A program made the translations under genes and the position numbers. From NCBI GenBank assembly GCA_030828165.1, contig JAURDA010000015.1:1-35076 (forward strand): 35,076 bases of DNA. Direction: 5' to 3'. This stretch comes from Candidatus Poseidonia sp. (GTDB lineage Archaea > Thermoplasmatota > Poseidoniia > Poseidoniales > Poseidoniaceae). Shown piece after piece: positions 25,634-34,000 of the stretch; positions within the stretch are counted from its first letter, which is position 1, and the number at the start of each line of letters is the position of its first letter. The notes below the pieces were generated by a model. It did not search any database and was not told the DNA's origin. It saw only the letters and a list, made by a program, of their open reading frames with translations.

Positions 25634-25969
25634 TCAGTTCTCGTTTGAACGGGACTGCTGATGTCGGGCTTGTTCAACCGTCTGCCAGGCGCCACCGTTG
25701 TGAGCTTCAAGGCCGGCTTGACGGAGCATTTTGGCGGCCTTTCCGGAACGCATGCCGCTGGCGCAGCACGTGATGATGGGCTTCCGTTGTTTCTTCAGGG
25801 ATGCCGTTTTGGAAGCCAACGAAGCAAGGGGAATGTTTCGGCTCTCTTTGCCGTGGCCGTTGCGGTACTCGCCGGGCGTGCGAACGTCAACGATGACGGC
25901 ACCTTGAGCCAACAGTTCCTCTGTGGTGGGGCCACCACCACCAAAGAATTTCTTCAGCCAGCCGAACAC
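25634..25969 (-). CDS. Cytoplasmic rhodanese-domain protein
   Basis: A 111-residue single-domain rhodanese (sulfurtransferase). It has the family start VIVDVRTPGEYRNGH, the segment SRNIPLASLAS and the active loop CCASGMRS, in which C69 aligns with the catalytic persulfide cysteine (C-x4-R spacing). A short amphipathic N-terminus (MFGWLKKFFGGGG) could touch the membrane. It probably carries sulfane sulfur for thiolation, cofactor synthesis or detoxification. It follows the lipoprotein rhodanese by 9 bp. Confidence 0.85.
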   Translation of the reverse strand: MFGWLKKFFGGGGPTTEELLAQGAVIVDVRTPGEYRNGHGKESRNIPLASLASKTASLKKQRKPIITCCASGMRSGKAAKMLRQAGLEAHNGGAWQTVEQARHQQSRSNEN

Positions 25970-25978
25970 GTCATCGCC

Positions 25979-26368
25979 TCAACCGTAAACGACGGGCATG
26001 CCGGCATTTTTCCATCCCGTGATGCCGGATTCAAGTTCAATCAGGTTTGTGAAACCGAGATCTTGGAGCGTCTTCGCCGCATCTTGAGAGCGATTGCCGC
26101 TTCGACAATAGAGCAGAATGAGCGAATCCTTGTCGCTGGGGAGTTCGCTTTCCCGACTCTCGAGTTCGGTGTGTGGGATCAGGGTTGCGTTTTCAAGATG
26201 GCCGTCTTGTTCCCACTCGGATGCCGTACGAACGTCGAGGAGAAAACCCTCCGGATGGTCGTTGATGGCCTCGTTGAACCCTTCGACGTCCACACGCTCC
26301 CAAGAGGCTGAACCTCCCAAGCAACCGGAGAGGAGAAGAAACACCATGAACGGGAGATAGCGGCGCAT
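25979..26368 (-). CDS. Rhodanese-domain lipoprotein
   Basis: A 129-residue protein beginning with a lipoprotein signal: MRRYLPFMVFLLLSGC, with C16 as the lipidated residue. The mature part is one rhodanese domain (FLLDVRTASEWEQDGH, active loop YCRSGNRS with C88, then TNLIELESGITGWKNAG). It should face outward, unlike the next gene's cytoplasmic rhodanese. The ATG at 26368 was chosen because it starts the signal peptide; the frame continues upstream without coding character. A TATA-like CATAAAAAA lies about 27 bp upstream, so the mRNA may be leaderless. Confidence 0.83.
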   Translation of the reverse strand: MRRYLPFMVFLLLSGCLGGSASWERVDVEGFNEAINDHPEGFLLDVRTASEWEQDGHLENATLIPHTELESRESELPSDKDSLILLYCRSGNRSQDAAKTLQDLGFTNLIELESGITGWKNAGMPVVYG

Positions 26369-26375
26369 TGTGCGG

Positions 26376-26385
26376 GCCTCGAGGC
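26376..26385. repeat. 10-bp perfect palindrome between TATA box and rhodanese start
   Basis: GCCTCGAGGC lies between the TATA box (26391-26399) and the start codon (26368) of the rhodanese lipoprotein gene, where a repressor would block transcription. It could equally be chance. Confidence 0.3.
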
Positions 26386-26390
26386 GCCGT

Positions 26391-26399
26391 TTTTTTATG
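26391..26399 (-). promoter_or_regulatory. TATA box of the rhodanese operon
   Basis: CATAAAAAA on the minus strand, centred about 27 bp upstream of the ATG at 26368, with no Shine-Dalgarno site. Confidence 0.5.
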
Positions 26400-26461
26400 T
26401 TGTTGGAGGAAAGCCAACCTCCGAAATCGGTTGAAATCGTAAACGACAACCAATCATGACC

Positions 26462-26479
26462 GTATAAATTATTATATCC
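26462..26479 (+). promoter_or_regulatory. Promoter region of the Liv importer operon
   Basis: A highly AT-rich stretch with two overlapping TATA-like elements, GTATAAATT at 26462-26470 and ATTATATCC at 26471-26479, before the ATG at 26513. Depending on which is used, the leader would be roughly 12-22 nt. It has no strong Shine-Dalgarno site. This is the most AT-rich promoter in the window. Confidence 0.6.
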
Positions 26480-26512
26480 TGTCAAACATAGCGTAGCAAC
26501 TAAGATGATACC

Positions 26513-28792
26513 ATGAACAACAAGTTCCTAACTCTAATTTTGGCCCTAAGCTTCGTTTCGGCAGCCCTCGCAGGCTGTACAAGCAACGAAGACGAAACTG
26601 ACGATGACACGACGACCACCGTTGAGACGGTCAAAATCGGGTTTTTGAACCCGTTGACCGGCCCACTGGCACAAGATGCTGCTGGGTTTACTTACGGTGC
26701 TACGGAAGCCATCACTGACTTGAACGCCATGCAAAGCGACATCGTGTTCGAACTCGTCGAAGCCGACTCCGGCTGCGACGGTACGGTCGGCGCTGCAGCA
26801 GCCCAAACCGTCCTCGACGCCAACGTCGTTGCCGTTGCAGGTGCTGCCTGTTCAGGCGCTTCCATGGCCGCCAACGCCGTTCTCTCGGCTGCTGGCGTGA
26901 ACATGATCTCCTACGCTTCCACCAACCCCGGGCTGAGTGACGCTACCGCTTACCCCAACTTCTTCCGTGTCGTTCCCAGCGACGCCATCCAAGGACCCGC
27001 CGCTGCTGCCATGATGGTCAGCGCTGGCGTTGAGGCTCCAGCCCTCCTCCACATGACCAACGATTACGGCTCCGGCTTCGCTGACGCCATCGAGGGTGCA
27101 TGGGAAGGCGACCTCTGTGCAAAGATTGGCTACGCTGAAACGGCAACCGACCTCTCCTCTGAGATCACTCAAATCGCCGACGCAGAGTGCGACGCTGTCT
27201 TCATGGTCTCGTACGTGACCGACGCTGCCCTCATCATCAACGAAGTCAGCACGCAAGACCTGGACATCATGATGTTCAGCGGTGACGGACCAGCAGGCGA
27301 GGGCTTGCTCGAAGAGTTGACCGATGACATGGCTGCTGACGGACTCGCCGTGACGGCTCCTGCTGCAGGAACCTCCTACGGTGACTTCGAAGCCCGCTAC
27401 GACGCCTCCAACGTCGGAAGCATCAAGCAATACGTCTTGACCTCCTACGACGCTGTGAGCATCATCGGTAAGGCCTACATCGCCGACTCCACCGACATGG
27501 ATTCCTCCATCCGCTCCGTGGGTACCAACTACGAGGGTGCAAGCGGCTTGCACTCCTTCCTCGCCAACGGTGACGTGGGCGGCGCAGGATACGACATCTG
27601 CTTCTACTCCGCTGGTGCTGCCGATGACGGTGAGTACGGTTGCCACGGCAGCTGGAACGTCGCTGACGGCGTTTCCTACGACTGGGGCGACGAAGGCACG
27701 AACGTCAAACTCGGCTTCATGAACCCGTTGACCGGACCACTCGCTCAGGACGCTGCTGGCTTCACCTACGGCGCCGAGCAGGGCATTGCCGACCTCAACG
27801 CCATGGGCGGCTTCTGGGGCTACTCCTTTGAACTCGTTGAAGTGGACTCCGGTTGCGACGGTACCGTTGCCTCCTCCGCTGCTCAAACCCTCGTTGACTC
27901 GGGTGTTTGGGCCTCCGGTGGTGCTGCTTGTTCCGGTGCATCCATGGCCGCCAACTCCGTTCTCTCGGCTGCCGGCGTCCCCATGATCTCCTACGCTTCC
28001 ACCAACCCTGGCCTCAGCAACGCAAGTGCTTACCCTGACTTCTTCCGCATCGTCCCCAGCGACGCCATCCAAGGCCCCGCTGCCGCTGACATGATGGCTG
28101 CTATGGGCGTCACCAACCCCGCTGTGCTTCACATGACCAACGACTACGGCTCCGGATTCGCCGACGCCATCGAAGACGCATGGGAAGGCGACTTGTGCGC
28201 AAAGATTGGATATTCCGAAACCACCACGGATGTGAGTAGCCAAGTCTCTGAACTTGAATCGCTAGACTGCGATGCTGTCTTCATGGTGTCTTACGTGACC
28301 GACGGCGCCCTCATCCTCGAGGCCATCTCGGGATCGTCGCTCGATGTGATGCTGTTCAGCGGTGACGGACCTGCCGGTCTTGGTCTTCTCGAAGAACTCA
28401 GCGACGACGTCGCTGCAGACGGTCTTTACGTGACCTCGCCTCGTGCTGGAACCTCTTTCGGTGACTTTGAGGCCCGCTACGACGCATCCGGCGTTGGCAG
28501 CATCAAGGCCTACGTCCTGACCTCCTACGACTCGATCATGATGCTCGGCCAAGCTGCTGTCATTTGCACGATGATGGCGGACGAAGGCATGAACGAGTTG
28601 ACGCCTTCCGAGTGCATCGGCTTTGTTGGTGACGAGTACGAAGGCGCAAGCGGTCTCCACACCTTCTTGGAAAACGGTGACGTTGGCGGCGCAGGTTACG
28701 ACATCTGCGGTTACACGGCCACCACGACCGACGACGGCGTGTACGAGTGCACCAAGTACTGGACCGTTGAAGACGGCGTCCAGGACGCTTGA
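26513..28792 (+). CDS. Lipoprotein with two tandem Liv/HAAT-type substrate-binding domains
   Basis: A 759-residue exported binding protein. The signal peptide ends in LAGC with lipidated C22, then an acidic Thr-rich linker. Two LivK/ANF-receptor type domains follow, residues 41-397 and 399-759, about 70 % identical by eye. Identical blocks include NPLTGPLAQDAAGFTYGA, DSGCDGTV, ACSGASMAAN, MISYASTNPGLS, PSDAIQGPAAA and HMTNDYGSGFADAIE. Each domain has three conserved cysteine pairs (C88/C113, C202/C226, C363/C377 and equivalents), and the second has an extra pair (C685, C701). It probably captures amino acids or related amides for the downstream permease. Codons mostly end in C, suggesting high expression. 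Confidence 0.9.
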   Translation: MNNKFLTLILALSFVSAALAGCTSNEDETDDDTTTTVETVKIGFLNPLTGPLAQDAAGFTYGATEAITDLNAMQSDIVFELVEADSGCDGTVGAAAAQTVLDANVVAVAGAACSGASMAANAVLSAAGVNMISYASTNPGLSDATAYPNFFRVVPSDAIQGPAAAAMMVSAGVEAPALLHMTNDYGSGFADAIEGAWEGDLCAKIGYAETATDLSSEITQIADAECDAVFMVSYVTDAALIINEVSTQDLDIMMFSGDGPAGEGLLEELTDDMAADGLAVTAPAAGTSYGDFEARYDASNVGSIKQYVLTSYDAVSIIGKAYIADSTDMDSSIRSVGTNYEGASGLHSFLANGDVGGAGYDICFYSAGAADDGEYGCHGSWNVADGVSYDWGDEGTNVKLGFMNPLTGPLAQDAAGFTYGAEQGIADLNAMGGFWGYSFELVEVDSGCDGTVASSAAQTLVDSGVWASGGAACSGASMAANSVLSAAGVPMISYASTNPGLSNASAYPDFFRIVPSDAIQGPAAADMMAAMGVTNPAVLHMTNDYGSGFADAIEDAWEGDLCAKIGYSETTTDVSSQVSELESLDCDAVFMVSYVTDGALILEAISGSSLDVMLFSGDGPAGLGLLEELSDDVAADGLYVTSPRAGTSFGDFEARYDASGVGSIKAYVLTSYDSIMMLGQAAVICTMMADEGMNELTPSECIGFVGDEYEGASGLHTFLENGDVGGAGYDICGYTATTTDDGVYECTKYWTVEDGVQDA
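26633..28789 (+). repeat. Internal direct repeat encoding the two binding domains
   Basis: Units of about 1.07 kb start at 26633 and 27707. They are similar at both the DNA and protein level, indicating an in-frame gene duplication and fusion that has since diverged. Confidence 0.85.
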
Positions 28793-28803
28793 AATCCGAG
28801 TGA

Positions 28804-28841
28804 AGTTCACTGAACTCCACCTTTGCCTCCCTTGAAAGGGA
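28804..28841 (+). promoter_or_regulatory. Two inverted repeats between binding-protein and permease genes
   Basis: AGTTCA/TGAACT at 28804-28816 (1-nt spacer) and TCCCTT/AAGGGA at 28828-28841 (2-nt spacer) fill the 68-bp gap. Stem-loops after binding-protein genes in ABC operons commonly stabilise that mRNA or reduce read-through into the permease gene. That role is inferred here. Confidence 0.45.
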
Positions 28842-28860
28842 ACGGCAGAGCGGAGCCTAG

Positions 28861-31800
28861 GTGAGCAAGGTACGTGAGTCCATGGAAAGCTTTCGAGAAC
28901 GGTTGGGGGAACTCTCCCGTCTGCAACGTAGGTTGCTGGTTGCAGCCATCGTTGCGCTCGACGCCATCCTTGGTTTGCTCTACCAGTCCGGTATCAGCAA
29001 CGGCATCGACGCCGTGTTGGGGGGAAACATTCCCAACGACATGGTGTGGTTGTCGCAATCCCTCCAACTCATCTCCATGGGGTTTTTGCTGGTCAAGGTC
29101 GTTTTCGACGATCTCGCTTCCGGATGGCTTCGCTCAGGACTGATGGTGCTCTCGCCCCTCTTTTTGCTGCTTGTGGTGCTCTTTACCATCGAGTTGCTGA
29201 TGAAGGGGCTTGAGACACAGGCGACGATTTACTTCAACCTGTCATCCATCGGTTTCAGCACCTTAACCTGGTCTTCGACGTACTTGGCCATCGCCGTTGG
29301 CTGTACGCTCACGTACAGCGTTCAGCGCTACGGAAACTTCGCTCAAAGCGAGTTTTTCATGCTTGGCATGTACGTGGCCGTGATGTTGACGTGGATGGAT
29401 TTCTTCTATCCCCTCCACGCAACCCCCAAAGACGGGGTCCTGGTTTGGTCGCTCTTGGTTTGGACGTTGATTGGCGCTTTTGTCCTCACGGGCATTGCAG
29501 GGGTCATCATCGACCGTTTGGTGTTCCGAGGTTTCCGCGATCGCAAGTCCAACACGGACGTGATGATGATCGCCTCGTTGGGCGTTGCGCTCGTTCTCCG
29601 AGCCATTGTTTATCTTCGGTTTGGCGCAGGGACCAAGTTGTTTGAACCCGACATTGATTGGAGAATTGCTCGTGAACAGCGCTTTGAAGCCTCCACCGTA
29701 CTCACCAAACTCAATCTTGGTGACCGTTCGTTGGAAAGCGGTGAAGTGTATCGTTATGGGGCCTGTGAACAAGTGGGGACCGACCCCGATACTGGAGCTC
29801 CGCTCTACGAGAAAATCACGACCGAAGGGTCAGCACCGCTCGCCGATGTGTACAACGTCGGTGGTGACTGCGTAACGGAACTCACGGCCAATTACACCTA
29901 CTACAGCGCAGCCATGCCGTTTGTCATCTTTGCATCGGTGGGGTTGCTTCTCTTGTTGCTGACCAAGACCCGTCTCGGACGTCGCATGCGTGCGGTTGCC
30001 GACAACCCCGAACTTGCAGCTTCCTGCGGTATTAACGTGGAACGGGTGCACATGACGAGCGCCTTCCTCTCGGCAGGGATTTCTGGCATTGGTGGTGCTA
30101 TTTTCGCCATGACCATTCGCTACAGTCCCGAAACGGGGTTCACCCTGCTGTTGCCCGCCTTTGCCGTGATTGTTCTGGGAACCATCGGCTCCATTCCGGG
30201 CGCCGTTGTTGGTGCCCTGATCATCGGCTTTGTTCGGTCGGTTTCTTCGCCGATTTTGATGGGAATCGGGACGCCTCTTGAGCGCTCGAATTATGCCAAC
30301 CTCGCCGAAGTGATGCCATATGTACTCATCATTGCGATTTTGCTCATCATGCCGAAGGGCATCGGAGATGCATACGACCAGTGGAAAATCAAGAGGATTC
30401 GCCAACGGGCAGAGGATGATTTCACCCCGAATCCAAAACGTACTGCGCTCATCGGTATTTTCGCCGCTCCCTCAGGGCTTCACCACTTTAGCATGCGAAA
30501 CTCCATCCGTGGACAACGGTATCTGTTGACCACGGCGATGGCCTACATCGTGTATCGCTTTAGCGGCTTTGTTCGGGAACATTCGATTGCCGAGGATGGA
30601 ATTTTTGCCATGTTGACGGGCGGTGACGACGCCATTCGTCTCGCCCATGCACCACAATCGCTCTCGGTAGCCGAACAGGAGCAGTGGCTCTGGCTCATGC
30701 ACGGTGAAGAATTGCTCATCGCTTTCCTGGCCAACATTGGCTTCCTGCTGTGGCCAGCCGTACCGCTTGTCCTGTACCTCATCGCTTGGAGGGAGGCCTC
30801 GTACACTCTGCGTGACCGGGAGCACAAGCCCGATGAACGTCTTCCCAATCTCCTGAATGCGTTCTCGGCCAAACGCCATCAATGGGGAACGACGCTTGGC
30901 ACGAAGTGGAAAACTTTGCTTGAATTCGTTGATGAAAAAACGATGGTCATCAGTCATTTTGCGGGCAAAAAGCAGGCTGCAGCTACCGCCTACATCAGAG
31001 AAAAAGTCGATTTCAACCATCAAGACCTCTTGGCGAAATACAAGATGGGTTACGGGAGAGAAAGCGAACGCGGTTCTTGGGTTTTGTTTGCGCTCTTGGC
31101 CGTCGTCATGGCTCTTTTCATCAGTTGGTTGCCGGTGGCGGACTCTGACCAGGCTTCCTTCGTCAAGGCGCTCCAAGTTTCGAACGTCCTGGTCACGTTG
31201 GCGATCTTCGCCATTCTGGCCATGTCGCTGAACCTCCACACGGGCATCACCGGTCAGTTGAACTTCGGTGTGATTTTCTTCGCCTCCATTGGGGCAATTA
31301 CCGTTGGACTCCTTACCGCCCCCAAAGACCTGCACGGCTACGGTTGGCCGACCATCCCCGCCGTGCTCTTCTCGATGTGTTTGGGTGCGCTTGCTGGATG
31401 GTTTTTGGCCTATCCAACCGCAAGGCTGCGAAGTGATTATTTTGCCATCATCACCATTTCCCTTGGCGAAATCGTCCGTGTCCTGTTGAGCGGTGAACCT
31501 CTGCTTCGGGCGGGCTCATGGGGCAGCGCCGTGGGTATTTCCCGGTACACGCTTCCGTTGCAAGATTGGTGGTTCTGCGGGTCCGATGTACCTCTTGATA
31601 GCAACGGGGTTCCGTTACCAGCGACGGTGTGCTCAAACACCGACGGCATCGACAGCATGGCCGTCACGGTTGGAGATTTGCTGAACCTCGGTCAACCGGC
31701 ACCCTACCTCATGGTCCTTGCGTTCATCGGCGTCCTTGCGACGCTCTTTACCTGGTGGTTGCTTAATATCGTCCTCTCCTCGCCATGGGGTCGAATCCTT

Positions 31801-32463
31801 CGGTCCATCCGTGAGGACGAAATGGTCGCCCAACATCACGGTCACGATATTCTACGGCACAAAGCCGCAAGTTTGGCCCTCGGCGCCGCCATAGCCGCCT
31901 TTGCTGGCGCTTTGTGGGCGTGGAAGCTCACCGGCTTCCAACCCAGTTTCATGTCGCCTTCCAAAACCACCTTCCTGGTGTGGGCAGCCTTCATCATCGG
32001 AGGTGCTGGAAACAACCGAGGTATGGTGATTGGTGCAAGCATCATCGTGCTCATGGAATTCGTTTTCAACGTCCTCGTCGCGGCTCAAGGCAGTTCCGAC
32101 CTTCCACTCAATGAAACCGCAGACATGATCGACGGATGGTTTGAGTGGTTCGTGACCGATACCGTCGAAGCGATGTGGATTTGTGTGGCCATCATGGCCG
32201 TTGCCTATCTGTTGAGATGGCGTCCAACACAAGAGACCTTCATGCACTTCTCAATTCTTCTCGCCCTCGCCGCCTTGTTCTTTGACGACCGTTCCATCGA
32301 TGAGGTGTTCCTCAACGGAAACATCCGTGCTGGTATGGCCTACGTGAAGGTTCTGCTCGTTGGTTTGTTGCTGATTTTCTCCTTGAGATTCAACCCGAAG
32401 GGTCTGCTTCCAGAAGTGCCCTATCGACCAAACCATCCATTGAAGGGGGCTGAGGAACAATGA
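28861..32463 (+). CDS. Fused LivH-LivM branched-chain-amino-acid-type ABC permease
   Basis: A 1200-residue protein (GTG start with GGAG upstream) combining both permeases of a Liv/HAAT importer. The LivH half spans about 135-505, with the coupling-loop region GRRMRAVADNPELAASCGINVERV (in two parts) near 373-396. The LivM half spans about 738-1185, with ILAMSLNLHTGITGQLNFG and coupling loop GRILRSIREDEMVAQHHGHD. Between them, about 505-738, is a non-permease linker with two probable membrane helices (near 553-570 and 618-642) and charged segments. N-terminal helices precede LivH at about 25-115. Extracytoplasmic inserts carry cysteine pairs C302/C337 and C906/C924. The ATPase gene overlaps its stop by 4 bp. 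Confidence 0.9.
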   Translation: MSKVRESMESFRERLGELSRLQRRLLVAAIVALDAILGLLYQSGISNGIDAVLGGNIPNDMVWLSQSLQLISMGFLLVKVVFDDLASGWLRSGLMVLSPLFLLLVVLFTIELLMKGLETQATIYFNLSSIGFSTLTWSSTYLAIAVGCTLTYSVQRYGNFAQSEFFMLGMYVAVMLTWMDFFYPLHATPKDGVLVWSLLVWTLIGAFVLTGIAGVIIDRLVFRGFRDRKSNTDVMMIASLGVALVLRAIVYLRFGAGTKLFEPDIDWRIAREQRFEASTVLTKLNLGDRSLESGEVYRYGACEQVGTDPDTGAPLYEKITTEGSAPLADVYNVGGDCVTELTANYTYYSAAMPFVIFASVGLLLLLLTKTRLGRRMRAVADNPELAASCGINVERVHMTSAFLSAGISGIGGAIFAMTIRYSPETGFTLLLPAFAVIVLGTIGSIPGAVVGALIIGFVRSVSSPILMGIGTPLERSNYANLAEVMPYVLIIAILLIMPKGIGDAYDQWKIKRIRQRAEDDFTPNPKRTALIGIFAAPSGLHHFSMRNSIRGQRYLLTTAMAYIVYRFSGFVREHSIAEDGIFAMLTGGDDAIRLAHAPQSLSVAEQEQWLWLMHGEELLIAFLANIGFLLWPAVPLVLYLIAWREASYTLRDREHKPDERLPNLLNAFSAKRHQWGTTLGTKWKTLLEFVDEKTMVISHFAGKKQAAATAYIREKVDFNHQDLLAKYKMGYGRESERGSWVLFALLAVVMALFISWLPVADSDQASFVKALQVSNVLVTLAIFAILAMSLNLHTGITGQLNFGVIFFASIGAITVGLLTAPKDLHGYGWPTIPAVLFSMCLGALAGWFLAYPTARLRSDYFAIITISLGEIVRVLLSGEPLLRAGSWGSAVGISRYTLPLQDWWFCGSDVPLDSNGVPLPATVCSNTDGIDSMAVTVGDLLNLGQPAPYLMVLAFIGVLATLFTWWLLNIVLSSPWGRILRSIREDEMVAQHHGHDILRHKAASLALGAAIAAFAGALWAWKLTGFQPSFMSPSKTTFLVWAAFIIGGAGNNRGMVIGASIIVLMEFVFNVLVAAQGSSDLPLNETADMIDGWFEWFVTDTVEAMWICVAIMAVAYLLRWRPTQETFMHFSILLALAALFFDDRSIDEVFLNGNIRAGMAYVKVLLVGLLLIFSLRFNPKGLLPEVPYRPNHPLKGAEEQ

Positions 32464-33245
32464 AACCCTTGCTATCGGTGAAGAATCTGCGGAAGGAATT
32501 CGGTGGTTTGGTTGCGGTGAAGGACGTCTCCTTTGAGGTAGGTGAAGGAGAATTTGTCGGTTTAATCGGTCCCAACGGTTGCGGAAAATCCACGACGTTC
32601 AATTGCATCAGCGGTCTTTTGGAAAAAACATCGGGAAGCGTTGAGGTATTTGGCGTGGACGTCTCCGACAAACGTCCTGACGAAATTCAGAAACTTGGCA
32701 TGACGAGGACGTTCCAGCACACGAGGCTTTGGAAAGACATGACGGTGATTGAAAATCTCCTCGTCCCTCCCAGAAAGCAATTCTCTCCCAATCCTTTCCT
32801 TGCTTTGTTCCGGGGTCGCTCACGAGCGGAAGAGAAAGAGCGGCTTTCCAAAGCCTTCGCCGTCTTGGACCAACTTGAAGTCCCGCATATGGCTCACAAC
32901 ATGGCGGGTGAACTGTCTGGGGGTCAGAGCAAGTTGGTGGATATCGGGCGCTCCATGATGGGCGATCCACAACTGCTCCTGCTCGATGAGCCCGTAGCCG
33001 GAGTCGCAGGTCCGTTGGCGATGAAGATTTTCAACAACTTGCGAAATCTGGTTGATACGACCGGCATCTCGGTGCTGGTGATCGAGCACAACATGGACTT
33101 CATTCTTCGCCAAGGCGTTGATCGAATTGTCGTGATGAACGAAGGCAATGTACTGATGGTCGGTACACCTGATGAGGTCCGCTCCAATCGAGCGGTCATC
33201 GAGGCCTACTTGGGCGCCGCGGGCGATGGGGGTGAGGAGGAATGA
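32460..33245 (+). CDS. livG: Liv-type ABC transporter ATP-binding protein LivG
   Basis: A 261-residue ATPase driving the importer. Walker A GPNGCGKST is at 37-45, the ABC signature is LSGGQSKLVDIGRS, Walker B is LLLLDEP, and the switch histidine is in VLVIEHNMDFIL. The extra helical segment before the signature and the RTFQHTRLWKDMTVIENLL Q-loop region are LivG-like. The D-loop is slightly unusual (VAGVAGPL instead of the common AGLNP). Its ATG overlaps the permease stop and its stop overlaps the LivF start, so the three are translationally coupled. Confidence 0.92.
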   Translation: MKPLLSVKNLRKEFGGLVAVKDVSFEVGEGEFVGLIGPNGCGKSTTFNCISGLLEKTSGSVEVFGVDVSDKRPDEIQKLGMTRTFQHTRLWKDMTVIENLLVPPRKQFSPNPFLALFRGRSRAEEKERLSKAFAVLDQLEVPHMAHNMAGELSGGQSKLVDIGRSMMGDPQLLLLDEPVAGVAGPLAMKIFNNLRNLVDTTGISVLVIEHNMDFILRQGVDRIVVMNEGNVLMVGTPDEVRSNRAVIEAYLGAAGDGGEEE

Positions 33246-33964
33246 CCCGACTGCTCGATGTGAAGGGGCTCAGCGGAGGATACGGTAGCGTCCAAATCCT
33301 CTATGACATTGACCTGTACGTGGACGAGGGCGAATTTGTCACCATCATCGGTCCGAACGGGTGTGGGAAATCAACGTTCATCAAGACGCTTTTTGGTATT
33401 GCAACCCTTTACGGTGGTGAAGCCACGTATCGTGGAGAACGGATTGAAAAAATGCGAACGGACCAATTGGTTCGCAAAGGCATCGCCTATGTCCCTCAGG
33501 TTAACAACGTCTTCCCGACACTTTCTGTGGAGGAAAATCTGCAGATGGGCGGAAACTCCCTGCCCAGCAACGTGCTCAAGGAACGGATTGAACGGGCCTT
33601 GAGGATGTTCCCCGACCTCAGGTCCCGAGAACACGACTTGGCGGCCTCTCTTTCGGGCGGCGAACGGCAGATGTTGGCCATCTCGCGTGCGCTTATATCC
33701 GATCCCTCCTTCTTGCTCTTGGACGAGCCCACGGCAGCGCTCTCCCCGTTGTATCAACAACAGATCATCGAGCGAATTGACAACTTGCGAAAAGAGGGGA
33801 TCACCGTTCTCATCGTTGAACAGAACGCCCGCTTGAGCCTCGCCCGCTCCGACCGCGGCTACATTTTCGCCAACGGGAAAGTCGTTCACACGGGCGACGC
33901 AGATTTCATCCTCAACGACCCCGAAATCGGCGAATATTTCCTCGGCAACCACGACGACCATTGA
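33242..33964 (+). CDS. livF: Liv-type ABC transporter ATP-binding protein LivF
   Basis: A 240-residue ATPase, partner of LivG. Walker A GPNGCGKST is at 37-45, the Q-loop is in YVPQVNNVFPTLSVEENL, the signature is LSGGERQMLAISRAL and Walker B is FLLLDEPTAALSP. The H-loop position is Gln in LIVEQNARLSL, the normal LivF condition, as I recall. Its ATG overlaps the livG stop by 4 bp. It ends the importer operon; the H-NOX gene starts 66 bp later with its own TATA box. Confidence 0.92.
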   Translation: MTRLLDVKGLSGGYGSVQILYDIDLYVDEGEFVTIIGPNGCGKSTFIKTLFGIATLYGGEATYRGERIEKMRTDQLVRKGIAYVPQVNNVFPTLSVEENLQMGGNSLPSNVLKERIERALRMFPDLRSREHDLAASLSGGERQMLAISRALISDPSFLLLDEPTAALSPLYQQQIIERIDNLRKEGITVLIVEQNARLSLARSDRGYIFANGKVVHTGDADFILNDPEIGEYFLGNHDDH

Positions 33965-34000
33965 CGACGAAATTCTTGGCGTAATTCACAGCCCACAAAG

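Noticed and set aside
26852-28243. 463-codon open frame antisense to the binding-protein gene
   Set aside because: It mirrors the C-ending codon bias and the duplicated domains of the sense gene; its composition is Val/Gly/His/Ser-rich with no motif.
33833-33850. LivF H-loop His replaced by Gln
   Set aside because: Gln at this position (VEQN) is typical of LivF proteins, not a defect.
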